This document shows, piece after piece, positions 42,501 through 51,641 of a stretch of 64,000 bases of DNA (its first letter is position 1; the number at the start of each line of letters is the position of its first letter). The position numbers and the translations under genes are program-made. The notes under the pieces were generated by a model. It worked only from the letters and a program-made list of their open reading frames with translations. It did not search any database and had not been told where the DNA came from. Source of the DNA: Streptomyces cinerochromogenes (GTDB lineage Bacteria > Actinomycetota > Actinomycetes > Streptomycetales > Streptomycetaceae); contig NZ_BMRM01000014.1 of assembly GCF_014648635.1 (NCBI RefSeq), forward strand, positions 62,001 through 126,000, written 5' to 3'.

Positions 42501-43403
42501 TCAGGCCCCGCAGGACCGCAGGAAGCGCCGGGTGCGTACGGCGATCGGCAGCGGCTTGTCCGGCTCGCAGGGGTACATGTCCTGCTCGACGATCGCGAAC
42601 AGCTCCACGCCCAGCCGCTGCGCCGCCTGGAGCACCGGCCCGAGTTCCGGGACTCCGGAGGGCGGTTCGCACATCACCCCTCGCCGCACCGCGGGACCGA
42701 ACGGCACCCCGCCCGCGACGACGTCGGCGAGGATGTCCGGGTCGACCTGCTTGAGGTGCAGGTATCCGATGCGCTCGCCGTAGGTCTCGATCAGCTTGAC
42801 GCTGTCCCCGCCGCAGTAGGCGTAGTGCCCGGTGTCCAGGCACAGGTTGACCAGCCCGGAGTCGGTCGAGTCCAGGAAGCGCTCGACGTGCGCCTCGGTG
42901 TCGATGTGGGTGTCGGCGTGCGGGTGCACCACGATGTCCAGGCCGTAGCTCTCCCTCACCTCGTGGCCGAGCCGTTCCATGCCCTTGGTCAGGTGGGCCC
43001 ACTGCTCGGCGGTCAGCTCGGGCGGTTCCAGGATCTCGGCGGTCTTGTCGTCCCGCCAGAAGGACGGGATCACCACCAGGTGCCTCGCGCCCATCGCCTG
43101 GGTGAGCGCGGCGACCTGGCTGACGTGCGCCCAGGTCTCCTCCCAGACGGCGGGGCCGCGGTGCAGGCCGGTGAAGACCGTGCCCGCCGAGACCTTCAGG
43201 TTCCGCCGGGCCACCTCGTCGGTGAGCCGGGCGGGGTCGGTGGGCAGGTAGCCGTACGGGCCCAGTTCGATCCAGTCGTAGCCGGCCTCGGCGACCTCGT
43301 CCAGGAAGCGTTCCCAGGGCACCTGCTGCGGGTCGTCGGGGAACCAGACGCCCCAGGAGTCGGGGGCGGAGCCGACCCGGATGCGGTCGAGGGCGTGGGG
43401 CAT
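42501..43403 (-). CDS. Sugar phosphate isomerase/epimerase family TIM barrel (IolE-like)
   Basis: 300 residues. Starts with VGSAPDSWGVWFPDD, the N-terminal signature of inosose dehydratase-like proteins, with WIELGPYGYLP, metal ligands in VVHPHADTHID, NLCLDTGHYAYCGGD and LHLKQVD. Probably acts on inosose or a related keto-sugar, following the dehydrogenase. Starts 2 bp after the ABC ATPase gene; last gene of the minus-strand operon. Confidence 0.85.
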   Translation of the reverse strand: MPHALDRIRVGSAPDSWGVWFPDDPQQVPWERFLDEVAEAGYDWIELGPYGYLPTDPARLTDEVARRNLKVSAGTVFTGLHRGPAVWEETWAHVSQVAALTQAMGARHLVVIPSFWRDDKTAEILEPPELTAEQWAHLTKGMERLGHEVRESYGLDIVVHPHADTHIDTEAHVERFLDSTDSGLVNLCLDTGHYAYCGGDSVKLIETYGERIGYLHLKQVDPDILADVVAGGVPFGPAVRRGVMCEPPSGVPELGPVLQAAQRLGVELFAIVEQDMYPCEPDKPLPIAVRTRRFLRSCGA

Positions 43404-43405
43404 GG

Positions 43406-44311
43406 TCAGGAGGTCCCTTCGGGGGTGGTCGCCACGGGTGCGGTGAGGTCGCCCTCCTCGGGCAGTTCCTCGGTGTCGACGCCGCGCACCTGGGCCAGCT
43501 CGTGCTTGAGGGCCGCGAGTTCGGCGCCGCCGGCCATGTGGTTGGTGAGTTCTTCGAGGCCGATCTCGCTGCGTCCGGCGCTCAGTTCGAGGGTGCCGAG
43601 GCGCAGGACGCTGAAGTGGTCGCCGACCATGTAGGCGTGGTGGGGGTTGTGGGTGATGAAGATGACGCCGAGGCCGCGGTCGCGGGCGGCGGCGATGTAC
43701 TTCAGGACCACGCCGGACTGCTTGACGCCGAGGGCGGCGGTCGGCTCGTCCAGGATGAGGACGCGGGCGCCGAAGTAGACGGCGCGGGCGATGGCCACGC
43801 ACTGGCGCTGGCCGCCGGAGAGGGTGCCGATGGGCTGCTCCAGGTCGTCCAGGACGATGCCCATGTTGCGCAGTTCCTGGTCGGCGGTCTCCTTCATGCG
43901 GGCGATGTCGAGGCGGCGCAGCGGCCAGGGGCCCCTGGTCATCTCGGAGCCGAGGAAGAAGTTCCGCCACACCGGCATCAGCGGGACGGTGGCGAGGTCC
44001 TGGTAGACCGTGGCGATGCCCCGGTCGAGGGCCTCGCGCGGGGTGGAGAAGCGCACCGGGGTGCCGTCCACGAGGAACTCGCCCTCGGTGTGCTGGTGCA
44101 GCCCCGAGATGATCTTGATGAGGGTGGACTTGCCGGCACCGTTGTCGCCGAGCACGCAGGTGACCTGGCCGGCGTGGACCTCCAGGTCGACGCCGTGCAG
44201 GGCGCGGATGTTGCCGTAGGACTTGCCGGCGCCGCGCAGTTCGACGAGGGGGCCGTCGCCGGCGGGCGGGGTGTCCTTCAGGACGGCGCCGTGGGTGGTG
44301 GGGTCGGTCAT
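43406..44311 (-). CDS. Sugar ABC transporter ATP-binding protein (single domain)
   Basis: 301 residues. Walker A GDNGAGKST, Q-loop YQDLATV, signature LSGGQRQ, Walker B RVLILDEPTA and the switch His in ITHN. Ribose/inositol-type ATPases (RbsA) usually have two such domains in about 500 residues; this one has a single domain plus an 80-residue tail, as in the FrcA-like branch. Works with the permease and binding protein encoded just upstream. Confidence 0.9.
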   Translation of the reverse strand: MTDPTTHGAVLKDTPPAGDGPLVELRGAGKSYGNIRALHGVDLEVHAGQVTCVLGDNGAGKSTLIKIISGLHQHTEGEFLVDGTPVRFSTPREALDRGIATVYQDLATVPLMPVWRNFFLGSEMTRGPWPLRRLDIARMKETADQELRNMGIVLDDLEQPIGTLSGGQRQCVAIARAVYFGARVLILDEPTAALGVKQSGVVLKYIAAARDRGLGVIFITHNPHHAYMVGDHFSVLRLGTLELSAGRSEIGLEELTNHMAGGAELAALKHELAQVRGVDTEELPEEGDLTAPVATTPEGTS

Positions 44312-44315
44312 CGCT

Positions 44316-45392
44316 TCACCTCCGGGTCGCCGTGCGCTGGACCCACAGATTGATCAGGACGGCGCCGAGGAGCATCACGCCGAGGAATGCCTTGAACCAG
44401 TCGGGGTTCCAGCCGGCGTAGACGATGCCCTGCTGCACCATGCCGAACATGAAGGCGCCGAAGACCGGGCCGATCGCGGAGCCGTAGCCGCCGGTGAGCA
44501 GGCAGCCGCCGATGACGGCCGCGGCGATGTAGATCAGCTCCTGGCCGACGCCCTCGCCGGACTGCACGGTGTTGAACGAGAACAGGTTGTGCATGCCGAC
44601 GAACCAGGCGCCGAGGCCGACCAGCATGAACAGCGAGATCTTGGTGAACCTCACCGGGACGCCGACCGCGCGGGCGCTGTCCTTGTTGCCGCCGACGGCG
44701 AAGATCCAGTTGCCGTACCTGGTGCGCAGCAGCACCCAGGTGGCGAGGGCCGCGAAGACCAGCCACCAGACGATGGTGATCTTCACCTGGACCCCGCCGA
44801 CGTCGAAGGTGGAGGCGAAGATCGCCTTGGCCTGGTCGAAGCCGTCCATGTCGCTGATGTCGTCGGTGGCGACGTTGCCGGTGACCATCTTGGTCACGGC
44901 GAGGTTGGCGCCCTGGAGGATCAGGAAGGTGCCGAGGGTGACGAGGAAGCTGGGCAGTCCGGTCTTCACCACCATCCAGCCGTTGAAGGCGCCGATCGCG
45001 AGGGACACGACCAGGGCCACGATCACCCCGGTCCACACGTTCAGGGTCAGCTGGTAGCTGAGCATGCTCGCGGTGAGCGCCGAGGAGATCACGGCGACGC
45101 CCGACGAGAGGTCGAACTCGCCGCCGATCATCAGCAGGGCCACCGGGAGGGCCATGATGCCGATGGTCGAGGACTGGTAGAGGATGTTCGCCATCGAGCT
45201 GCCGTCGCGCACCGGCGGAGCCGTGATCAGGAAGAAGACCAGGACGGCGACGGCACCGAGGAAGACCCCCACCTCCGGCCGGGCCAGCAGCCTGAGGGCC
45301 GGCGAGCGCCGGGCGGTGCGGCCGTCGGTCTGCTGCGGACCTGACGCCGGCGGCCTGCCCACCGCCGGCTCAGCCTGCTGGGCCATGCTCAT
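44316..45392 (-). CDS. Sugar ABC transporter permease, RbsC/FrcB type
   Basis: 358 residues. About ten hydrophobic segments; family landmarks LLMIGGEFDLSSGVAV, SLAIGAFNGWMVVKTGLPSFLVTLGT, GNWIFAVGGNKDSARAVGVPV and IGGCLLTGGYGSAIGPVFGA. The start ATG overlaps the stop of the binding-protein gene by one base. Imports ribose-, fructose- or inositol-like substrate. Confidence 0.9.
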   Translation of the reverse strand: MSMAQQAEPAVGRPPASGPQQTDGRTARRSPALRLLARPEVGVFLGAVAVLVFFLITAPPVRDGSSMANILYQSSTIGIMALPVALLMIGGEFDLSSGVAVISSALTASMLSYQLTLNVWTGVIVALVVSLAIGAFNGWMVVKTGLPSFLVTLGTFLILQGANLAVTKMVTGNVATDDISDMDGFDQAKAIFASTFDVGGVQVKITIVWWLVFAALATWVLLRTRYGNWIFAVGGNKDSARAVGVPVRFTKISLFMLVGLGAWFVGMHNLFSFNTVQSGEGVGQELIYIAAAVIGGCLLTGGYGSAIGPVFGAFMFGMVQQGIVYAGWNPDWFKAFLGVMLLGAVLINLWVQRTATRR

Positions 45393-46411
45393 CACCGGGT
45401 GCCCTTCGCGGCGAACTCGGCGACCTTGTCGACGTTGGACTTGTCGACGAAGGCCGGGCCGGTCAGCACCGGCTCCTCCCCGCCGCCGCTGTAGTTGCCG
45501 TTGTTCTTGTAGAGCCACAGCGAGTCGACCGCCAGGTAGCCCTGGAGGTAGGGCTGCTGGTCGACGGCGAACTCGATGGTGCCGTTCTGCACCGCCTTGA
45601 CCAGTTCTTTGTTGAGGTCGAAGGTGGCCACCTTGGCCTTGCTGCCCGCGTCGCCCAGCGACTGCACGGCGGTCAGGGCGAAGGGGGCGCCGAGCGTGAC
45701 GACCGTGTCGACGTCCTTGTCCTGCTTCAGCTTGGCCGTGATGGTCGACTTCACGGACGGCATGTCGGTGCCGTTCACGTACAGGGTCTCGGTGGTGCCG
45801 GTGAAGGTCTTCTTCACACCGTCGCAGCGCTGGGTGAGGCCCACGTTGCCCTGTTCCTGGATCACGCAGACGATCTTCTTGGCGCCGGTGGTGTTCAGCT
45901 TCTTGCCGAACGCCTCGCCCGCCACGCTCTCGTCCTGTCCGAAGAACTCCAGCAGGCCGAGCTTCTTCCAGTCGCTCAGTCCCGAGTTGAGGCCGACCAC
46001 GGGTATGCCGGCCTGCCGGGCCTTGCCGAGCACGCCCTTCATCGCGTCGGGCTTGGCCAGGGTGACCGCGATGCCGTCGACCTTCTGGTCGATCGCGTTC
46101 TGCACGTAGTTGGCCTGGTTGCCCGCGTTGGGGTCGGCGGAGTAGACGAGCTTGACGTTGTCCTTGGCGGCGGCGGCCTCCGCGCCCTTGCGGACGGTGT
46201 CCCAGAAGGTGTCGCCGGGCGCCTGGTGGGTGACGAGCGCGACGGTCATGCGCGGGGTGTCGGCCTTGCCCGCGGAGGCGTTCGCCGCTTCCTCCTCGGC
46301 CTTCTTGCCGCCGGAACTGCTGGAACAGCCGGCCAGGGTGAGGGCTGCCGCAGCGGCCACGGCCACGAGGGGGGCCGTTCTGCGGGAGCGGGGTCGAGAA
46401 GAGCGGTCCAT
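45392..46411 (-). CDS. Sugar ABC transporter substrate-binding lipoprotein
   Basis: 339 residues. Lipoprotein signal peptide with basic start and lipobox TLAGCSSSSGG (Cys about 28). Peripla_BP_4-like sequence: MTVALVTHQAPGDTFWDTVRKGAEAAA, NAIDQKVDGIAVTLAKPDAM, GIPVVGLNSG, AVDQQPYLQGYLAVDSL. First gene of the operon; promoter at 46474-46502. The substrate is likely inositol or a pentose given the enzymes nearby. Confidence 0.9.
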   Translation of the reverse strand: MDRSSRPRSRRTAPLVAVAAAAALTLAGCSSSSGGKKAEEEAANASAGKADTPRMTVALVTHQAPGDTFWDTVRKGAEAAAAKDNVKLVYSADPNAGNQANYVQNAIDQKVDGIAVTLAKPDAMKGVLGKARQAGIPVVGLNSGLSDWKKLGLLEFFGQDESVAGEAFGKKLNTTGAKKIVCVIQEQGNVGLTQRCDGVKKTFTGTTETLYVNGTDMPSVKSTITAKLKQDKDVDTVVTLGAPFALTAVQSLGDAGSKAKVATFDLNKELVKAVQNGTIEFAVDQQPYLQGYLAVDSLWLYKNNGNYSGGGEEPVLTGPAFVDKSNVDKVAEFAAKGTR

Positions 46412-46473
46412 CTTTCCTGCACCTCACTGTGCGTGCGACGGGGCAAGGGAGACGCTGAGTGCGTTGGGACGGG

Positions 46474-46502
46474 ATACAAGCCTCTGTCGGGCCCACTGTC
46501 AA
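46474..46502 (-). promoter_or_regulatory. Promoter of the inositol-like ABC operon
   Basis: On the minus strand TTGACA (46497-46502) and TTGTAT (46474-46479) are 17 bases apart, about 63 bp before ATG 46411. The AT-rich sequence further upstream (46500-46550) is a probable operator region. The rest of the 480-bp gap to 46894 has no gene; CCGAAA-type half-sites lie at about 46832-46845. Confidence 0.7.
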
Positions 46503-46893
46503 TACTTTGTTAAGACATCATTGCACGCGATGGTCAGAATGTAAGTACAAAGCAGGGACACCCCCTTCACGCCCGGCCGCCACCCGAGAGGTGTACGCCC
46601 GACCTCACCCGAGAGGCATGAGCCCAGTACACCGCACCCCGGGGCGAACGGCACCGGGCGAGCGCGCACGGCGGCGCCGTGGACGCCGTCCCCGCCGGAA
46701 CGGCCCGGCGGCGGTGACGATTACGTTTCAGGCAAGAGACCCTCCGTTGCGACCGGAGCTATTGACGCATGAGCGGACTGGGGCTGTTATTACGCCCACG
46801 ATGTTCGGTCGAGTTGGTTTCTGAGCGGTTTCGAAGACCTTTCGGTGATCAACTCACCCCCTTGGCCGAACCCTGTATTCCTCAGGAGCCGCC

Positions 46894-48207
46894 ATGCGCC
46901 TCTCCCCTTCCGGTCTTTCCGTCCCCGGTCCCAGCCGACGCTCCCTGCTTCGCGGAGCGGGCGGTGCGGCCCTCCTCGCCGGGGTCGGCACACCCTTGCT
47001 GTCCGCCTGCGGAGGCAGCGGCTCCGGCTCCGACCCGAAGACCGTCACCGTCGGTTCGAACGCCTCGGACGCGGTGCCCAAGAAGGCGTTCGAGAGTGTC
47101 TACGCGGCCTTCAAGAAGCAGTCGGGCCTCACCGTCGATGTGAACACCAAGGACCACAACACGTTCCAGGAGCAGATCAACTCGTATCTGCAGGGCACCC
47201 CGGACGACGTGTTCAACTGGTTCGCCGGTTACCGCATGCAGTTCTTCGCGGCGAAGAAGCTGGCCACACCCATCGACGACGTGTGGGCGAAGATCGGGGA
47301 CAACTTCCCCGAGGCGATGAAGAAGCTCAGCAAGGGCGAGGACGGCAGGTACTACTTCGTGCCGATGACGACGTACCCCTGGGCGGTCTTCTACCGCAAG
47401 AGCGTCTTCCGGCAGCACGGATACGAGATCCCCGCCACGTGGGACGACTTCGTCGCCCTGTGCAAGCAGATGAAGAAGGACGGTCTGGTCCCCATCGCCT
47501 TCGGCGACAAGGACGCCTGGCCGGCGATGGGCACCTTCGACCAGATCAACTTCCGTCTCAACGGCTACGACTTCCACGTCCGGTTGATGGCGGGCAAGGC
47601 GTCCTGGACCGACGCCAAGGTGAAGGACGTCTTCGACCACTGGGCCGAGATCCTCCCCTACCACCAGGACGGCTTCATGGGCCGTACCTGGCAGGACGCC
47701 GCGCAGACCCTGGTGGCGAAGAAGGCCGGCATGTACCTCCTCGGCTCCTTCGTGGCCCAGCAGTTCACCGACAAGGCGGACCTCGACGACCTCGACTTCT
47801 TCCCCTTCCCGGAGATCAACCCCGCGTACGGCCAGGACACGGTCGAGGCGCCCACCGACGGCTTCATGGTGAGCAAGTCCCCGAAGAACCACGCGGGCGT
47901 CGTCAAGCTGCTGGAGTACCTGGGGAGCCCGGCGGCCGAGGAGCTGTACCTGAAGACCGACCCGAGCGTGGTGGCCGCCTCCGGCAAGGCCGACACCTCC
48001 GCCTACTCACCGCTGCAGAAGAAGGCGTTCGACATGATCGGCGGCGCCAAGAGCCTCACCCAGTTCATGGACCGCGACAGCCGCCCCGACTTCACCTCCA
48101 CGGTGATGCAGCCCGGCCTGCAGAAGTTCCTCCAGAACCCCAAGGGCGTGGACAGCCTGCTGTCGTCCGTCGAACGCCAGAAGAAGCAGATCTTCGCGTC
48201 CTCGTGA
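46894..48207 (+). CDS. Extracellular sugar-binding lipoprotein (Tat-type signal)
   Basis: 437 residues. Twin-arginine signal (SRRSLLRGAGGAALLAG) with lipobox LLSAC, then a SBP_bac_1 carbohydrate-binding protein (QINSYLQGTPDDVFNWFAG, YPWAVFYRKSVFRQHGYEIPATWDDFVALCKQM). First gene of an operon with two permeases and a GH5 enzyme; no ATPase, as usual for streptomycete CUT1 systems served by the shared MsiK-type ATPase. Likely binds an oligosaccharide. Confidence 0.9.
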   Translation: MRLSPSGLSVPGPSRRSLLRGAGGAALLAGVGTPLLSACGGSGSGSDPKTVTVGSNASDAVPKKAFESVYAAFKKQSGLTVDVNTKDHNTFQEQINSYLQGTPDDVFNWFAGYRMQFFAAKKLATPIDDVWAKIGDNFPEAMKKLSKGEDGRYYFVPMTTYPWAVFYRKSVFRQHGYEIPATWDDFVALCKQMKKDGLVPIAFGDKDAWPAMGTFDQINFRLNGYDFHVRLMAGKASWTDAKVKDVFDHWAEILPYHQDGFMGRTWQDAAQTLVAKKAGMYLLGSFVAQQFTDKADLDDLDFFPFPEINPAYGQDTVEAPTDGFMVSKSPKNHAGVVKLLEYLGSPAAEELYLKTDPSVVAASGKADTSAYSPLQKKAFDMIGGAKSLTQFMDRDSRPDFTSTVMQPGLQKFLQNPKGVDSLLSSVERQKKQIFASS

Positions 48208-49196
48208 GCGGCCCGATGACCACCGACACGACGACGAAGACCCCGGAGCCGGCGGCCCTGCCGGCTCCGGGGGCCGCGCCCGGGAAGAAGCGGGCCGCAG
48301 GGGGCCACCGGCGCCTGCTGACCCGCCGCGACCGGTTCACCCTCGCCGTGATGGCGGGCGTGCCCACGGTCCTGCACGTGATCCTCGTCTGGGTCACCGC
48401 CCTCGCCTCGATCCTCCTCGCCTTCACCACGTGGGACGGCATCGGGTTCGACTCGATCAAGTGGGTCGGGCTGGACAACTTCGACCAGCTCTTCTCCGAC
48501 AACCCGCAGTTCTGGCCGGCCGTCCAGCACAACGTCGTCTGGTTCGTCGTACTGATCCTGGTCCCGACGCCGTTCGGCCTGTTCCTCGCCGTCCAGCTGG
48601 ACAAGCGGATCCGGTTCAGCCGGGTCTACCAGACCGCGTTCTTCCTGCCCGTCGTCATCTCGATGGCGTGCATCGGGTTCGTCTGGCAGCTGGTCTACAA
48701 CCCGGACACGGGCCTGATCAACAGCATCCTCGGCGCCAACGAGCCCGGCCACTACATCGACTGGATCGGCGATCCCGACCTCAACCTGTGGGCCGTCCTG
48801 ATCGCCGCGTCCTGGCGGCACACCGGCTACATGATGATCCTCTACCTGGCCGGTCTGAAGAGCGTCGACCCCTCGCTGCGCGAGGCCTCCGCCCTCGACG
48901 GCGCGAACGAGTGGCAGACGTTCAGGAACGTCATCTTCCCGACCCTGCGCCCGACCAACACGGTCGTCCTGGTCGTCACCATCATCGAGGCCCTGCGCGC
49001 CTTCGACCTGGTCTTCGTCTTCAACAAGGGCGCCCAGGGCACCGAGTTGCTGTCGATCCTGGTCACCAACAACATCATCGGCGAGTCCAGCCGCATCGGA
49101 TACGGCTCCGCCATCGCCGTCGTCCTGCTGGTGATCTCCCTCGCCGTGATCATCCCGTACCTGATCGCCACCTTCCGGAAGGAGCGGCGCGCATGA
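48204..49196 (+). CDS. Carbohydrate ABC transporter permease (MalF type)
   Basis: 330 residues. Six hydrophobic segments; the EAA loop is EASALDGANEWQTFRNVIFPTLRPT. GTG start overlaps the binding-protein stop (GTGA); ATG 48216 is an alternative. Partner of the next permease. Confidence 0.9.
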   Translation: MSGPMTTDTTTKTPEPAALPAPGAAPGKKRAAGGHRRLLTRRDRFTLAVMAGVPTVLHVILVWVTALASILLAFTTWDGIGFDSIKWVGLDNFDQLFSDNPQFWPAVQHNVVWFVVLILVPTPFGLFLAVQLDKRIRFSRVYQTAFFLPVVISMACIGFVWQLVYNPDTGLINSILGANEPGHYIDWIGDPDLNLWAVLIAASWRHTGYMMILYLAGLKSVDPSLREASALDGANEWQTFRNVIFPTLRPTNTVVLVVTIIEALRAFDLVFVFNKGAQGTELLSILVTNNIIGESSRIGYGSAIAVVLLVISLAVIIPYLIATFRKERRA

Positions 49197-50080
49197 GCAC
49201 GATGAGCGCGCCGGGGAAGCGGCGTGCCCCGATCCGGCCGGCCCGGGTCCTGCTGCACGTCTTCCTCGCCGGCACCGCCCTGGCCTGGCTGGCACCCCTG
49301 CTCTGGGCGGTCTTCTCGGCCCTGCGCCCGTACAGCGAGACCAGCGCCAAGGGCTATGTGTCCTGGCCGGACACGCTGAGCCTGGACAACTTCACGCACG
49401 CCTTCCAGCAGTCGGACATGCTGCACTACTTCGGCAACACGCTGGTGATCGCGGTCCCGGCGGTGCTGCTGACGCTGTTCCTGTCCTCCTGCGTCGCCTT
49501 CTACGTCAGCCGGTTCGACTTCCGCCTCAACCTCGCGCTGCTGCTGGTGTTCACGGCCGGCAACCTGCTCCCGCAGCAGGTCATCATCACCCCGCTGTAC
49601 CGGCTGTACCTGCTCACCAACCTGCCGGGCATCACCGCGAGCGGCAAGCTGTACGACTCCGCGCTGGGCCTGGTGCTCATCCATGTGGCGTTCCAGTCCG
49701 GGTTCTGCGCGTTCGTGCTGAGCAACTACATGCGCTCACTGCCGCACGAGCTGACCGAGGCCGCGCTGGTCGACGGCGCCTCGGTGTGGCGGCTGTACTG
49801 GCAGATCACGCTGCCGCTGTGCAAGCCGGCGATGGCCGCCCTGGCGACGCTGCTGTCCATCTGGATCTACAACGACTTCTTCTGGGCCCTCGTGCTGATC
49901 TCGACGGGCGAGAACATGCCGATCACCTCGGCGCTGAACAACCTCTCCGGCCAGTACTTCACCGACCCCAACCTGGTCGCCGCCGGCTCCCTGCTGACGG
50001 CGATCCCGACCCTGGTCGTCTACTTCGCGCTCCAGCGCCAGTTCGTCAGCGGCCTGACCCTGGGCTCCAACAAGGGCTGA
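49193..50080 (+). CDS. Carbohydrate ABC transporter permease (MalG type)
   Basis: 295 residues. Six hydrophobic segments; EAA loop EAALVDGASVWRLYWQITLPLCKPA. ATG overlaps the preceding stop (ATGA), so the three transport genes are translationally coupled. Confidence 0.9.
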   Translation: MSTMSAPGKRRAPIRPARVLLHVFLAGTALAWLAPLLWAVFSALRPYSETSAKGYVSWPDTLSLDNFTHAFQQSDMLHYFGNTLVIAVPAVLLTLFLSSCVAFYVSRFDFRLNLALLLVFTAGNLLPQQVIITPLYRLYLLTNLPGITASGKLYDSALGLVLIHVAFQSGFCAFVLSNYMRSLPHELTEAALVDGASVWRLYWQITLPLCKPAMAALATLLSIWIYNDFFWALVLISTGENMPITSALNNLSGQYFTDPNLVAAGSLLTAIPTLVVYFALQRQFVSGLTLGSNKG

Positions 50081-50201
50081 GGCGCCCGCACCCGAAAGAG
50101 AACACCGGTGAAGTCCCTTTACGGGCAAGGCTCTTGAAGGTTCACCCCGTGGCTGGTGGGATGCGCGGCAACACCTGCCCCACCGGTCCGGGAGGTTTTC
50201 C

Positions 50202-51569
50202 GTGCTGCGAGCGATCCTGACGGCGGGGGCGGCCGTCGCCGCCCTGCTGGCCCCCGCCACCACCCACGCCGAGGAGGCCGGGCAGAACATCCCGCCGCTC
50301 ACCGACCGGCAGGGGCGGGTGCTCACCCTGCACGGCTGGAACATCGAGGACAAGACACACCGGGGCGAGGCGGCCCTGACCGCCATCACCGAACGCCACC
50401 TGCGCGACATGCGGGCGCAGGGCTTCGACTTCGCCCGGCTGCTGGTCTTCTGGGACGACCTGGAGCCGGCACCCGGGCAGTACAGCCGGGGCTACCTCCG
50501 CAGGATCGAGCGCGTCCTGGACTGGGCCGGGAAGTACCACCTGAAGGTGGTGATCGACGCCCACCAGGACGTCTTCGGCCCCGCCTTCGGCCACCGCGGC
50601 ATACCCGAGTGGGCGACGAGGACCGACGGGCTGCCGTTCACCCCGCATCCGGACGACTGGTTCGCCGAGTACTTCGAACCCGCCGTACAGCGGGCCTTCA
50701 CCCATCTCTACGAGGACGCGGACCTGCAGAGCGCCCAGGCCGCGATGTGGCGGACGCTGGCCGCCCGCTTCGCCCGCCATCCCGCCGTGCTCGGCTACGA
50801 CCTCGTCAACGAGCCGATGGGTGAGCAAAGACCCGGAGAGGACCTGGCGACGGCCGCGCGCCGCATCGAACGCGACCAGCTCACGCCGATGTACAACCGC
50901 CTCGCGGACGCGGTCCGTCCGGTCGACCGGGACGCCTGGCTGTTCGTCGAACCGACCCCGATCGTGGGCGAGGGCGTGCCCACCGGCCTGGGGCGCGTGG
51001 AGGATCCCCGGGTCGTGTACGCGCCGCACTTCTACGACACCGCCATGGAGGCGGGCGCCGACTACGATCCCGGGGCCGGCTGGATCGAGGCGTACGAGCG
51101 GGCCGTCACCGAGTACCCGAAGCGGTACGGGGTCCCGGTGGTGGTGGGCGAATGGGGGCCGCCGGACAGCGCCCTGCCCCGCATGAACCGCTTCTACCGC
51201 GACGCGATGGCCTCCCTGGGCCGCTACGCCTCCGGCTGGGCGGGCTACGTGTGGTGCTACGGCGGCGGGTACTGCGCGGTGGACGACACGGGTGCCTTCC
51301 GCCCCCACAAGGAGCTGACCGCCGAACCGTACGCGGAGGCCGTGGCGGGCACGGTCCGCTTCGCCGGGTACGACTCCGGGGCGGGCGTGTACCGGCTGTC
51401 CTACCGCGCGGCTTCCGCCGGGCCCCGGGTGACCACGGTGTCCCTTCCGGCCGGCACGTGGCGGATCACGGGCGACGGCGGCGCGACCGTCGTACGCGAC
51501 ACGGAAGGCCGGGTCCGGGTCCTGGCCGGCCCGGGCAGGCTGGTGAGCGTCACCGTGCGGCGCGGCTGA
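50202..51569 (+). CDS. Secreted glycoside hydrolase family 5, endoglycosylceramidase-like
   Basis: 455 residues. Sec signal peptide (LRAILTAGAAVAALLAPATTHA). GH5 catalytic domain: HGWNIEDKTH, VIDAHQDVFG, acid/base Glu in GYDLVNEPMG, HFYD and nucleophile Glu in VVVGEWGPPDS. The C-terminal 85 residues (from about FAGYDSGAGVYRLSYR) form a small beta domain as in endoglycoceramidases. Downstream of the ABC operon by 120 bp, so its products may feed that transporter. GTG 50202 with GGGAGG six bases before. Confidence 0.85.
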   Translation: MLRAILTAGAAVAALLAPATTHAEEAGQNIPPLTDRQGRVLTLHGWNIEDKTHRGEAALTAITERHLRDMRAQGFDFARLLVFWDDLEPAPGQYSRGYLRRIERVLDWAGKYHLKVVIDAHQDVFGPAFGHRGIPEWATRTDGLPFTPHPDDWFAEYFEPAVQRAFTHLYEDADLQSAQAAMWRTLAARFARHPAVLGYDLVNEPMGEQRPGEDLATAARRIERDQLTPMYNRLADAVRPVDRDAWLFVEPTPIVGEGVPTGLGRVEDPRVVYAPHFYDTAMEAGADYDPGAGWIEAYERAVTEYPKRYGVPVVVGEWGPPDSALPRMNRFYRDAMASLGRYASGWAGYVWCYGGGYCAVDDTGAFRPHKELTAEPYAEAVAGTVRFAGYDSGAGVYRLSYRAASAGPRVTTVSLPAGTWRITGDGGATVVRDTEGRVRVLAGPGRLVSVTVRRG

Positions 51570-51588
51570 CCACGGGTGGTGCCGGCCG

Positions 51589-51634
51589 CGCGCCGTGGCC
51601 CGTCCCCGTCGGCGAAGGAGCGGGCCACGGCGCG
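51589..51634. terminator. Bidirectional terminator between GH5 and GH3 genes
   Basis: Perfect 14-bp arms (51589-51602, 51621-51634) separated by 18 bases, in the gap between convergent genes. Confidence 0.75.
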
Positions 51635-51641
51635 GTGCGGG

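Noticed and set aside
44223..45344. Plus-strand frame opposite the ABC permease
   Set aside because: His/Asp/Glu/Gly-rich antisense translation; the minus-strand permease has unmistakable transmembrane and family motifs.
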